Assembly (NCBI RefSeq): GCF_000467855.2 | Contig: NZ_KI259221.1 | Location: forward strand, 166,913-230,912 | Length of the DNA: 64,000 bases | Direction: 5' to 3' | From: Porphyromonas sp. oral taxon 278 str. W7784 | Lineage (GTDB): Bacteria; Bacteroidota; Bacteroidia; Bacteroidales; Porphyromonadaceae | Part shown: piece after piece, positions 1 through 8,384 of the stretch | How the letters are laid out: each line of letters starts with the position of its first letter | How positions within the stretch are numbered: the stretch's first letter is position 1 | Position numbers and translations under genes: made by a program | Notes under the pieces: model-generated | Seen by the model: only the letters and a program-made list of their open reading frames with translations | Database searches by the model: none | What the model was told of the DNA's origin: nothing

Positions 1-61
1 GAAGCAGAAGAAGACTCCCTAAAGATCATCCTATTCAACTCACTTTAATTCTCCTACGATC

Positions 62-511
62 ATGCGACACCTCAGACGCATCCTGCCCCTCCTAACGCTT
101 ACGCTGGGGCTCCTCTCTACTTCGCTCAAGGCTCAAGACACAGCAGAGAAGAAGACACCACCTACCCACCCGCTAACGCTCACTGTCGACGGGATCGCTG
201 AGCCCAAGGGAGAGCTCCTCATCGCTATCTATAGTTCTGCAGAGAGCTACCCTCAGAGCCCCTACAAGACGGCTATAGCCAAGGTCGACTCCCTCACTAA
301 GACCATCCTCATCGACCTCCCTGAAGGCTCCTATGGCATCAGTCTCTTCCAGGACCTCAATGGGAATAAGACCCTCGACTTCAATGGCTATGTCCCCGCC
401 GAGAAGTACGGCTTCAGTAACAATGCTCCTGCCGAACATGGGCTCCCGAGCTTCAAGGATATCGCCTTCGTCTTCAAGCCGGGGGATGTCCAGTACATCA
501 CCCTACGCTAG
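62..511 (+). CDS. Secreted DUF2141-family protein
   Basis: A 149-residue protein with an N-terminal signal peptide (basic MRHLRR, then a Leu/Thr-rich hydrophobic stretch, probable cleavage after SLKAQ near residue 25). The mature part resembles the DUF2141 family: a beta-rich domain with a 'GELLIAIYSS' strand, an 'LPEGSYGISLFQDLNGNKTLDFN' type turn (Asp/Asn-rich, Ca-loop-like) and an 'AEKYGFSNNA' motif. The molecular function of the family is not established; a periplasmic or cell-surface location is inferred from the signal peptide. It is the only rightward gene at this end and converges on the leftward permease gene. The first 61 bases hold no recognisable promoter box. Confidence 0.8.
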   Translation: MRHLRRILPLLTLTLGLLSTSLKAQDTAEKKTPPTHPLTLTVDGIAEPKGELLIAIYSSAESYPQSPYKTAIAKVDSLTKTILIDLPEGSYGISLFQDLNGNKTLDFNGYVPAEKYGFSNNAPAEHGLPSFKDIAFVFKPGDVQYITLR

Positions 512-526
512 AGGAAGCACGAAAGC

Positions 527-566
527 AAAAGCCCCTCTTCACTGCTCGGTGGAGAGGGGCTTTTAC
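527..566. terminator. Bidirectional terminator hairpin between convergent genes
   Basis: Stem AAGCCCCTCTTC / GGAGAGGGGCTT flanked by A-rich DNA on the left and TTTT on the right, between the DUF2141 gene and the convergent permease gene. It can serve both strands. Confidence 0.8.
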
Positions 567-584
567 TATGACTATGAGTAGGGG

Positions 585-1844
585 CTAATCAATGCGCATA
601 CTCTCTGCAGGATGGATACGACTGACTAGGCTGGCAGGTACTATGACCATCAGGAGGATGACCAGCAGGGTCCCGACATTGATCCCCAGCCATAGCCCGA
701 GATCGAAGTGGATGGGTACGGCATCGGTGAAGTAGTTCGCAGGGTTGAGCTTGATGACCTTGTAGTGGCGCTGCACGAGGCTAAGTGTGAGGGCGAGGAG
801 GTTCCCCCAGAGGACTCCCTTGAGGATCAGGCGGGCAGCGATGAGGAGGAAGGTCTGTCTTAGCTGGGAGTTCGTAGCACCGAGGGCCTTGAGGATACCT
901 ATCTGCCGGCTCTTGTCCAGCACGATGATGATGAGCCCTGTGATCATCGCAAAGCCTCCTACTAGAAGCATGAGCGAGAGTAGAGCATAGACATTGGTAT
1001 CGAGGAAGGCGAGCCAATTGAAGAGCTCAGGCTGGAGCTCTTGGCCAAGGTTCATCCCATAGTTCTCCTCTCCGATGAGGTCAGGTCGAGCCTGAAGGCT
1101 GGTGATGATATGCTCCAGGACTGCCCCAGCCTTCTCAGGCTCACGGAGCATGATCAAGAGGCGACTGAAGGTATGCTCATCCCAGTGGTTGAGCTTCTGT
1201 AGGGTCATGATCGGGCAGAGTGCTGGGGAGAGCTCGAGGCCCGTAGATTCGTAGATCGCCTGGAGCTCGAAGACGCGTATCCGCATCTTCTCACCGAAGA
1301 AGTAGATGCGGATATGATCACCCACCTGATAGCCCATACGTCGGGCTACGTGCGAGGGGAGGACGATCGGGGGACGGTCGCCACTGGGGGTAGAGAAGGA
1401 GGGGAAGGAGCCCGAACGGATGTTCTCCTCGAAGTAGCGACTACGGAAGCTAGAGTCGATCCCGTAGAGCAGGATCCCTGAGAAGTCGTCTTCCGTCTTG
1501 AGTAGCCCCGCTTGCTGGACGAGTGGGGTAGCGGTCTCTATGTCTGCTTGCCCTCTCAGGTAGGTGAGCAGTCGGGGGGAGATACGTATCGGGGTCGTTG
1601 AGGTCTTCCAGTCACTGCCGTAGCCGTTGAGACTGATATGTCCCGTCTGACTGAAGGCAAACTCATGGACCTGACGGTGGAAGCCTAGGATGATCGTCAC
1701 CGAGAGGAGCATGACGCTCAGGCTCAGTGCCACACCGATGGTCGTCAGCCTAAGGATGGAGGAGAGGCGACGCGTCCCTTGGCGTGCCTTGCCCCGGGAT
1801 AGCCCCTTGGCCAGGAAGATCGTAGCTGGAGAGAAGAGCCTCAT
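585..1844 (-). CDS. FtsX/LolE-type ABC transporter permease
   Basis: A 419-residue inner-membrane protein with the layout of the lipoprotein-release permeases LolC/LolE (MacB/FtsX superfamily). One transmembrane helix lies near residues 30-55, then a large periplasmic domain (about 55-280), then three C-terminal helices near 285-310, 330-360 and 380-410. The conserved cytoplasmic 'KSRQIGILKALGATNSQLRQTFL' type coupling segment lies between the second and third helices. It probably extracts lipoproteins for transfer to the outer membrane, with an ATPase (LolD) that is not in this window. The start codon abuts the stop of the AI-2E family gene, so the two are likely co-transcribed. LolC versus LolE cannot be decided here. 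Confidence 0.85.
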   Translation of the reverse strand: MRLFSPATIFLAKGLSRGKARQGTRRLSSILRLTTIGVALSLSVMLLSVTIILGFHRQVHEFAFSQTGHISLNGYGSDWKTSTTPIRISPRLLTYLRGQADIETATPLVQQAGLLKTEDDFSGILLYGIDSSFRSRYFEENIRSGSFPSFSTPSGDRPPIVLPSHVARRMGYQVGDHIRIYFFGEKMRIRVFELQAIYESTGLELSPALCPIMTLQKLNHWDEHTFSRLLIMLREPEKAGAVLEHIITSLQARPDLIGEENYGMNLGQELQPELFNWLAFLDTNVYALLSLMLLVGGFAMITGLIIIVLDKSRQIGILKALGATNSQLRQTFLLIAARLILKGVLWGNLLALTLSLVQRHYKVIKLNPANYFTDAVPIHFDLGLWLGINVGTLLVILLMVIVPASLVSRIHPAESMRID

Positions 1845-3038
1845 CTACTTCTCAGTCTCTGGGGTGGATACTGCCTCCACTGCAGGAGTCTTACCTCGGC
1901 GCTTCTTCTTAGCACTACGCTTCTCCTCATCTCGCTTACGTCTCTCGATGTAGTCCTCATCCTGCAGGACGTAGCGCATGTAGAGGGAGTAGATGAACAT
2001 CGTCGCAGGTAGAGCGATGAGCATCCCGAAGAAGCCCAAGAGGTAGCCCCAGATAGAGAGCACGAGGAGGATCAGCGAGGGGCGCATCCCCATCGTCTGT
2101 CCCATGATATGAGGGACGATGAGCATATCCTGGATCACCTGCACGATCATTAGCACACCATAGCCGAGGAGGAGGCAGACGAAAGCATTCTCACCCGTCT
2201 GGGCGGCCATGAGTAGACAGGCCAACCCCAAGGGGATGACACCGAGCGCCTGCATGTAGGGGATGAAGTTCAGGATGCCAATGAAGATACCCATAGCTGT
2301 GGCCAGCGGTAGTCCGATGATGTTGAAGCCCACAGAGAGCAGGAGTCCCACGCTGATGGCTACGAAGGCTTGGCCACGGAAGTAGTTGTTCATGTAGCGA
2401 TCTAGATCGGAGAAGATCGCATGCACTGTGGGGCGAGATCTCTTGGGGAAGAGGCCGATAAAGCCCCGTCCTAGGTTCTCGAAGTCCAGCAGGATGAAGA
2501 TGAAGTAGATGATCCCAATGAGGAAGACAAAGCCCCAAGAGAAGATGGAGAGCGTGCCATTGATGATCCCACCCAGCTGGTCCAGTAGGAGCTTGGTATT
2601 CTCTAGGATCTTCTCGAAGGAGAGGTGCTGAGAAAAGCTCCCCCAGTTGATCCCACCACTCAGGTAGTTGCGTACGCTCTTCGGCAGGAGCATCGTCAGT
2701 AGATCCTGCCCGCCGCTATAGCCCGAGATGACCTGCAGAGTCTTCTCTACCTCAGCCTTGACCGAAGGGATGACGAAGATGACTCCGAGGGTGACGAGGG
2801 CTCCCAGCAGGAGGAGGGTAAGCAGGACAGAGAGCCCTCGGGAGCGCAAGTGCAGTGTGTACTGGAAGAAGCGCACCAAGGGCATCACCACATAGGCGAA
2901 GATCCCTGCAAGTAGGAAGGGTAGGATGATACTCCATATCGCCTGAAGAGCCCAGAAGATGAGGATGACCAGCACTGCTAGGAGAAAGGCTCTAGACATG
3001 CGGTCGAAGGTGAGCGGGCGGGCGAGGAACTGTTTCAT
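1845..3038 (-). CDS. AI-2E family transporter (PerM/YdiK-like membrane protein)
   Basis: A 397-residue polytopic membrane protein of the AI-2E exporter superfamily. N-terminal paired helices (about residues 15-65) are followed by a third helix near 70-95, an extracytoplasmic loop, then the C-terminal bundle containing the 'GILNFIPYMQALGVIPLGLACLL' and 'LIVPHIMGQTMGMRPSLILLVLSIWGYLLGFFGMLIALP' family segments. Members have been linked to autoinducer-2 export or Na+/H+ exchange; substrate cannot be predicted. The tail after residue 360 is highly basic and charged (RRKRDEEKRSAKKKRRGK), probably cytoplasmic. The gene is directly upstream of the LolE-type permease gene. Confidence 0.85.
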   Translation of the reverse strand: MKQFLARPLTFDRMSRAFLLAVLVILIFWALQAIWSIILPFLLAGIFAYVVMPLVRFFQYTLHLRSRGLSVLLTLLLLGALVTLGVIFVIPSVKAEVEKTLQVISGYSGGQDLLTMLLPKSVRNYLSGGINWGSFSQHLSFEKILENTKLLLDQLGGIINGTLSIFSWGFVFLIGIIYFIFILLDFENLGRGFIGLFPKRSRPTVHAIFSDLDRYMNNYFRGQAFVAISVGLLLSVGFNIIGLPLATAMGIFIGILNFIPYMQALGVIPLGLACLLMAAQTGENAFVCLLLGYGVLMIVQVIQDMLIVPHIMGQTMGMRPSLILLVLSIWGYLLGFFGMLIALPATMFIYSLYMRYVLQDEDYIERRKRDEEKRSAKKKRRGKTPAVEAVSTPETEK

Positions 3039-3119
3039 TGGATGATGGACTAAGGGACGAGAGTCTCATCCCAGAGGGGAGCGTGGAGCTGAGACCGAGG
3101 CCTCAGCCTGAAGGGTATA

Positions 3120-3156
3120 GCTAGCCCTTGGACCTGTATGGAGCCCAAGGGCTAGC
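3120..3156 (-). terminator. Hairpin downstream of rpiB
   Basis: Perfect 12-bp stem GCTAGCCCTTGG / CCAAGGGCTAGC about 60 bases past the rpiB stop. No T-run follows on the minus strand, so termination is probable, not proven. Confidence 0.5.
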
Positions 3157-3215
3157 CTGATGCAGTCACCCCTCGCAGTCACTTAGCCAGGGGTGTATGG
3201 GAGCGAATCGTCGCC

Positions 3216-3653
3216 CTATTCGTGGATAGGGATCTTATCGACACGGGGCTGATGCCGTCCGCCCTCGAAGGCTGTATCGAGGAAGGCAGAGACGATCTCC
3301 TCAGCCTGTTGCTCCGTGATGAAGCGAGCGGGCAGAGAGAGTACGTTAGCATCGTTGTGCTCACGGGCGAGCTTAGCTAGCTCGACATCCCAGCAGAGGG
3401 CGGCACGTACCCGAGGGTACTTGTTCAGGACCATGGAGATCCCATTGCCAGAGCCACAGACGGAGATCCCTCGGGAGAGCTCTCCCTGCTGGATCGCCCG
3501 ACCCATGGGATGGGCGAAGTCGGGGTAATCACATCGCTCGCTGGAGTAACAGCCGAAGTCCTTGACCGACAGGCCTCGGGCGATGAGCTGAGCTTTCACA
3601 AGCTCCTTGACCTCGTAGCCAGCGTGGTCAGAGCAAATGCCTATCTGATTCAT
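3216..3653 (-). CDS. rpiB: Ribose-5-phosphate isomerase B
   Basis: A 145-residue RpiB, the usual length, interconverting ribose 5-phosphate and ribulose 5-phosphate. Visible family signatures are the N-terminal 'GICSDHAGYEVK' phosphate-binding stretch, 'VCGSGNGISM' carrying the catalytic Cys and anion hole, and 'HNDANVLSLPARFI'. It lies 29 bases downstream of tkt on the same strand, so the two non-oxidative pentose phosphate enzymes form an operon. A stem-loop follows the gene. Confidence 0.95.
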   Translation of the reverse strand: MNQIGICSDHAGYEVKELVKAQLIARGLSVKDFGCYSSERCDYPDFAHPMGRAIQQGELSRGISVCGSGNGISMVLNKYPRVRAALCWDVELAKLAREHNDANVLSLPARFITEQQAEEIVSAFLDTAFEGGRHQPRVDKIPIHE

Positions 3654-3682
3654 ATCATCTAGTGAACTAGGGGAGGGACGGA

Positions 3683-5719
3683 TTACTTACCGAGGAGCTT
3701 TTTGACCTCGTGGTAGACATGCTCTGGAGTGAAGCCTAGCTTCTCATCGAGCACCTTGTAGGGAGCGGAGAAGCCGAAGGAGTTCAGACCCCAGATAGAG
3801 CCATGGTCACCTACCAGTCCTAGGAGATTGACGGGGAGACCTGCCGTGAGACCAAAGCGGATGATCCCCTCGGGTAGGACTTCCTGCTGATACTCCTTGC
3901 TCTGACGGCGGAAGAGCCCTTCGCTGGGCACAGCCACGATCTGTAGGCGGATACCCTCCTTGTGCAGTAGTTCAGCACCCTCGACGAGCGTAGAGACCTC
4001 GCTACCGTTAGCGATGAGTACGACCTCGGGCTTCTCATCACGAAGGACGATATAGCCCCCACGTGTAGCTGCCTCGGCAGCTGTGCGTCGGCTCTCTCCA
4101 GCGGGAGCGGGTAGGTCATTGATATTCTGACGGGAGAGGATGAGTGCCGTAGGTGTATGGACGTTCTCCATAGCCATGCGCCAAGCCACCGTCGTCTCCT
4201 CGACATCGGAGGGGCGGAGTACAAGCACGCTGTCTCGGCCGTGGTGATTCTGGAGCTTCTCCATCAGGCGAATCTGTGCTTCCTGCTCTACAGGCTCATG
4301 GGTAGGTCCATCCTCACCGACACGGAAGGCATCGTGTGACCAGATGAACTTCACGGGGAGCTCCATGAGGGCGGCCATGCGCACTGCTGGCTTCATGTAG
4401 TCGGAGAAGACGAAGAACGTACCACAGGCAGCTACGACCCCACCATGCAGGGCCATACCGATGCAGAGACAAGCCATCGTCAGCTCAGCTACCCCAGGTT
4501 GGAGGAAGGCACCACTGAAGTCCCCACGGCTCAGAGCTCGGGTCTTCTTGAGGAAGCCATCGGTCTTATCGGAGTTAGAGAGGTCGGCGGAGGCTACGAT
4601 CATGTTCTCTACCTGAGTAGCTAGTGCACTGAGCACCGTAGCAGAGGCAGCTCGGGTAGCTTGGTTAGGCTTCTGCTCGACCTGACTCCAGTCGACAGAG
4701 GGAGTCTTGCCTGAGAACCATTCATCGAGCTTCTTAGCACGGTCGGGGTTGTCTTCACGCCACGTCTGCTCCTCCTTCTTACGGGCAGCAGCCAGCTCAC
4801 GGAGGTGCTTCAGACGAGCATCATAGAGCGCCTGTACCTCGGGGAAGATCTGGAAGGGCTCGCTGGGATCACCACCGAGGTTCTTCACCGTCCCTTCGAA
4901 GCATGCACCGGCTGCTGAGAGAGGCTGGCCGTGGGTATTGACGCGATTCTCGTAGTTCTCACCATTAGGTCCGACAGCTCCACGCCCCATGACGGTCTTG
5001 CCTATGATCAGGGTGGGCTTGCCGACGGTAGCCTTAGCTTCCTTGAGCGCTGTGCGGATCTGGTCGGGACAGCAACCATCGATCTCGATGACGTGCCAAC
5101 CCCAAGCCTTGTACTTAGCAGCTACATCTTCGCTGTCGACCTCTTCGACGGTCGTAGAGAGCTGGACATTATTGGCATCATAGTACATGATGAGGTTGTC
5201 CAGCCCCAGATGCCCTGCGATACGACCTGCCCCCTGAGAGATCTCCTCCTGGATACCACCATCGGAGATATAGGCGTAGATCGTCTGGCTCATGACCCAG
5301 CCTAGGCGGTGCTGGAGGAACTTAGCAGCGATGGCAGCTCCGACGGCGAAGGTATGCCCTTGCCCCAGAGGTCCAGAGGTGTTCTCTACGCCACGCAGTA
5401 CATCGACCTCGGGGTGTCCAGGAGTAGGACTTCCCCACTGACGGAACTGCTTGAGTTCGTCCATCGTGTACTTCCCCAGGAGTGAGAGCTGGGCATAGAG
5501 CATCGGAGACATGTGCCCCGGGTCCATGAAGAAGCGGTCACGTCCAGACCAAGCGGGTGCATCTGGATCGAAGATGAGGAACTCTGAGAAGAGGACATTG
5601 ACAAAGTCCGCTCCGCCCATAGCCCCACCAGGGTGGCCACTCTTAGCTCGCTCGACCATGCTGGCTGCTAGGATACGAATGTTGTTCGCAGCCTGGGTCA
5701 TCAGTTGATTGTTGTTCAT
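3683..5719 (-). CDS. tkt: Transketolase
   Basis: A 678-residue thiamine-diphosphate enzyme transferring two-carbon ketol units between sugar phosphates. The N-terminal domain has 'KSGHPGGAMGGAD' and the ThDP-binding 'GPLGQGHTFAVGAA ... SDGGIQEEISQGA ... NN' segments. The central pyrimidine domain has 'IVASADLSNSDKT' and 'HDAFRVGEDGPTHEP'; the C-terminal domain ends in HEVKKLLGK. I chose the start at 5719 (MNNNQLMTQAANN). An in-frame extension to 5788 would reach into the TATCTTTG promoter box and adds no family sequence. rpiB follows. A palindromic repeat cluster lies upstream of the promoter. Confidence 0.95.
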   Translation of the reverse strand: MNNNQLMTQAANNIRILAASMVERAKSGHPGGAMGGADFVNVLFSEFLIFDPDAPAWSGRDRFFMDPGHMSPMLYAQLSLLGKYTMDELKQFRQWGSPTPGHPEVDVLRGVENTSGPLGQGHTFAVGAAIAAKFLQHRLGWVMSQTIYAYISDGGIQEEISQGAGRIAGHLGLDNLIMYYDANNVQLSTTVEEVDSEDVAAKYKAWGWHVIEIDGCCPDQIRTALKEAKATVGKPTLIIGKTVMGRGAVGPNGENYENRVNTHGQPLSAAGACFEGTVKNLGGDPSEPFQIFPEVQALYDARLKHLRELAAARKKEEQTWREDNPDRAKKLDEWFSGKTPSVDWSQVEQKPNQATRAASATVLSALATQVENMIVASADLSNSDKTDGFLKKTRALSRGDFSGAFLQPGVAELTMACLCIGMALHGGVVAACGTFFVFSDYMKPAVRMAALMELPVKFIWSHDAFRVGEDGPTHEPVEQEAQIRLMEKLQNHHGRDSVLVLRPSDVEETTVAWRMAMENVHTPTALILSRQNINDLPAPAGESRRTAAEAATRGGYIVLRDEKPEVVLIANGSEVSTLVEGAELLHKEGIRLQIVAVPSEGLFRRQSKEYQQEVLPEGIIRFGLTAGLPVNLLGLVGDHGSIWGLNSFGFSAPYKVLDEKLGFTPEHVYHEVKKLLGK

Positions 5720-5785
5720 GTAGATGATGTGATTTGTTGCTTGCCCTTCGGATCGGACAACGGTTGTCCTAGGCCTAAGGCAACT

Positions 5786-5793
5786 CAAAGATA
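5786..5793 (-). promoter_or_regulatory. Bacteroidota -7 box for tkt-rpiB
   Basis: TATCTTTG on the minus strand, about 67 bases before the chosen tkt ATG. It matches the Bacteroidota sigma-ABfr consensus TAnnTTTG. No clear TTTG -33 element was seen. Confidence 0.6.
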
Positions 5794-5874
5794 CAACATT
5801 TTAGGGGGCTCTGATACCTCGCTCCCTCGTGGCGGATGATTCCGCTCCGTCTCCTCGATGATGGGGGAGAAGAT

Positions 5875-5980
5875 CCCCCATTCATACCTCCCAAGAGGAA
5901 CCCATTCATGGGTCGCTCGGGTGACCCATGAATGGGTCGGTCAGGTACCCCATGAATGGGGTAGAAGAGCGCCCCATGAT
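5875..5980. repeat. Palindrome cluster, family A (copy 1)
   Basis: Five related units in 106 bases: a partial CCCCCATTCATA (5875-5886), ACCCATTCATGGGT (5900-5913), its exact reverse complement ACCCATGAATGGGT (5924-5937) after the 10-base spacer CGCTCGGGTG, a longer TACCCCATGAATGGGGTA (5946-5963), and a partial GCCCCATGAT (5971-5980). The two central units can pair with each other or fold alone. The cluster lies about 80 bp upstream of the tkt promoter and downstream of the mutL terminator. Confidence 0.85.
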
Positions 5981-6035
5981 CCCCCCTTCTCAGAGCGGGC
6001 GAAACTCCCCCTCGGGGAAGTGGCTTGGGGGTAAG

Positions 6036-6078
6036 GGGAAAAGAAAGCCCCCGCAGGGAGATGATCCATGCGAGGGCT
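6036..6078 (-). terminator. Rho-independent terminator of mutL
   Basis: On the minus strand, stem AGCCCTCGCA / TGCGGGGGCT followed by TTCTTTTCCCC, starting seven bases past the mutL stop codon. Confidence 0.7.
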
Positions 6079-6084
6079 CGTAGA

Positions 6085-8016
6085 CTAGTTGAAGAAGTTA
6101 GCGACCATGGGCTCTGTAAGGAGGGTGATGATCGCTTTGCCCGAAGGCGTGAAGTAGGGATCACTGCTGGAGAAAAGCTGATCCATGAGTTCGGTGAGTC
6201 CTTCGTCATCCTTAGGGAAGACTCGCTGAAGTGCCTCCGACTCGGCAGCCACCTCAGCGAGGAACATGTGGACGTACTCCGTGCCCTCCCGATGGGTATC
6301 GATGCTGTCGGCCACGATGAGTCGGACGAACCCAGCGGCATCCTTGGCGATGAACGATGGAGCTTCGACGATCGAATAGTGTCCGTCTCCAAGATCGCCG
6401 AAGTCAAATCCTACTTGACTCAGCTCTTCCATGAGCTGTATCGCCGTAGGGAGCTCCTGTGGAGCAAACTCCAGAACTTCGGGGAAGAGGGGCTGCTCGA
6501 CTCGGTAGCTATGCGCCGTCATGTCCGCTCGGTACTGCTCGTAGGTGATACGTAGTACGGCACGGGCTAGATCTACGAATGCCAGTGCATCGCCCAGTGT
6601 CGTGACGATGTAGCGACTCTGATAGAGTAGGCGAGAGCTGGGCGTAGAGGGGCGTGTGCGGAGATTGCCTGCCTGAGAGAGGCGAATGCCACGAGTCGAC
6701 TGCTCCTGAGGCTCCTCTTCGAAGAGACGCTGATCCTCCTTGTCGAAGGTCATGCTATCGAAGTGCTCCCCGAGATCATCCCAGTTCACCTCGGGCTCCT
6801 TCGGCAGATAGCTTCGACCCGAGGAGGAGAGGCGCACGCCTAATCTTCCTCCTCCAAAGGAAGGGGTAGAGCTAGCTGTGCTCCCTTCGGCTAGAGGATC
6901 GCTCCCCAACTGACTGCGGGAGGCTAGCTGTTCATCCAGATCAAGCACCGTATCCTTGCGCCCTGCATAGGCGGGGATCTCTACCTGCGAAGCATCCTCG
7001 AAGTCGATGATCGGGGCTAGGGCATGAGAGCTGAAGGCATCACGCACCAAGCTGAGGATCACCTGGAAGATCGTGTTCTCATCAATGAAGCGAACGTCAG
7101 TCTTCTGTGGGTGGATGTTGACATCGATATTCTCCGCTGGGATGGAGAAGAAGAGGAAGTAATGGGGCTGTGTACCTGCGGGGATGAAGTTCTCGTAGGC
7201 TAGGCTGATCGCCTTGTGGAAGTAGGGATGACGGATGAAGCGATCATTGACGAAGAAGTACTGCTGTGCTCCGCTCTTCAGCGCTGAGGAGGGTGTGCCG
7301 ATGAAGCCTCGTATCGTGCAGAAGGCACTCTCGTAGCTCACGGGGATGAGTGCCTTGGAGAGCTTCTGCCCCCCGATACCGATGATACGCTCCTTGAGCG
7401 AACTGGCAGGGAGCGTCTTGTCGTACTTCCCTGCACCACGGAGCGAGAAGGCGATCTGCGGATTGGCTAGGGCGACCTTGGCGAACTCTCGCCAGATCTC
7501 CATCAGTTCCGTCGCTTCCTTCCTTGCCTCGAGGTGCTTGCGTCTACCTGGGGTGTTGTAGAAGATATTCTTCGCCTTGAGGGTCGTCCCTACGGCACAG
7601 GCTACGGGCGACTGCGACTTGACCCTCGTCCCCTCGATGATGAGCTCTGTGCCTACATCGAGACTAGCGATACGGGTCTGTAGCTCCACCTGACAGACGG
7701 AGGCGATCGCCGCCAGAGCTTCGCCACGGAAGCCCATCGTCGTCAGACGCTGTAGGTCGTCGATGGTCTGGAGCTTGGAGGTAGCATGACGCTCGAAAGC
7801 CATGCGTGCATCCGTAGGGGACATCCCCTTGCCGTCGTCGGTCACGGATACAGCCTGCCGTCCAGCGCCTACGATCTCGACTTGGATCTGCGAAGCGCCA
7901 GCATCGATCGAGTTCTCCACGAGCTCCTTGACCAGATAGGCTGGAGCGGGTACGACCTCCCCTGCGGCTATCTGATTGGCAATGGACTCGGGGAGTAGAC
8001 GGATAATATCGCTCAT
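6085..8016 (-). CDS. mutL: DNA mismatch repair protein MutL (endonuclease motif degenerate)
   Basis: A 643-residue MutL, coordinator of mismatch repair. The N-terminal GHKL ATPase (residues 1-330) is intact: 'NQIAAGEVV', 'ELVENSIDAGA', 'DDGKGM', 'FERHATSKL', 'TMGFRGEALAAIASV'. The C-terminal dimerisation domain begins near residue 460. Where nuclease-type MutL proteins carry DQHA(X)2E(X)4E, this one reads DLARAVLRITYE (482-493), so the metal-binding residues are mostly replaced. The late Cys-containing motif CPHGRP is replaced by FTPSGK. Bacteroidota MutL often lacks the Cys residues; loss of the DQHA motif suggests no intrinsic nicking. The start overlaps the preceding gene's stop by four bases (ATGA). 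Confidence 0.93.
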   Translation of the reverse strand: MSDIIRLLPESIANQIAAGEVVPAPAYLVKELVENSIDAGASQIQVEIVGAGRQAVSVTDDGKGMSPTDARMAFERHATSKLQTIDDLQRLTTMGFRGEALAAIASVCQVELQTRIASLDVGTELIIEGTRVKSQSPVACAVGTTLKAKNIFYNTPGRRKHLEARKEATELMEIWREFAKVALANPQIAFSLRGAGKYDKTLPASSLKERIIGIGGQKLSKALIPVSYESAFCTIRGFIGTPSSALKSGAQQYFFVNDRFIRHPYFHKAISLAYENFIPAGTQPHYFLFFSIPAENIDVNIHPQKTDVRFIDENTIFQVILSLVRDAFSSHALAPIIDFEDASQVEIPAYAGRKDTVLDLDEQLASRSQLGSDPLAEGSTASSTPSFGGGRLGVRLSSSGRSYLPKEPEVNWDDLGEHFDSMTFDKEDQRLFEEEPQEQSTRGIRLSQAGNLRTRPSTPSSRLLYQSRYIVTTLGDALAFVDLARAVLRITYEQYRADMTAHSYRVEQPLFPEVLEFAPQELPTAIQLMEELSQVGFDFGDLGDGHYSIVEAPSFIAKDAAGFVRLIVADSIDTHREGTEYVHMFLAEVAAESEALQRVFPKDDEGLTELMDQLFSSSDPYFTPSGKAIITLLTEPMVANFFN

Positions 8017-8384
8017 CTAATGAAGAAATACCAGAAGGCAAATCCTAGGGCTAAGAGGGCGATCATGAGGCGGATGATTCGCTGACTGCGGTCGGCCGAG
8101 GTGATCCCCCGTCGATGCTGTCGGCTCAGGTGTCGAGTCGAGTGTATGAAGGCTCCTCGGATCTGCTCCGTAGCATCATAGTTAGGCGGTGTAGAAGAGC
8201 TACCCGAAGTCCCTTCGCTGGTAGGCTCTGGGGCTGAATCTGGCTCGAGCTCTCCAGCCTCGATCATTTCCCGCCTAATGCGTTCGACTCGCTTGGCGAG
8301 TTCTTCCCTTTTAGGATCCCAGTAGATGAGCTTGTGCTCGAACTGTCTTGGTCTTCTCTGCTTGAAAAAGCTCTGTATACCCAT
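8013..8384 (-). CDS. Small protein with C-terminal membrane anchor, between OstA and mutL
   Basis: A 123-residue protein of unknown function. It opens with a basic segment (GIQSFFKQRRPRQFEHK) and a 'YWDPKREELAKRVERIR' helix, a pattern I associate with short conserved Bacteroidota proteins annotated as hypothetical. A Ser/Pro-rich linker follows (about residues 48-70), and a C-terminal hydrophobic helix (about 104-121) ends the chain. It overlaps mutL by four bases (ATGA) and the end of the upstream OstA-like gene by 121 bases in another frame. Recognisable family sequence at its N-terminus supports this start despite the long overlap. Role unknown. Confidence 0.7.
   Translation of the reverse strand: MGIQSFFKQRRPRQFEHKLIYWDPKREELAKRVERIRREMIEAGELEPDSAPEPTSEGTSGSSSTPPNYDATEQIRGAFIHSTRHLSRQHRRGITSADRSQRIIRLMIALLALGFAFWYFFIR

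Noticed and set aside
5875..5980. CRISPR array reading of the palindrome clusters
   Set aside because: Units are 11-19 bases, self-complementary and alternate in orientation with spacers of about 4-13 bases; there are few copies and no cas genes.
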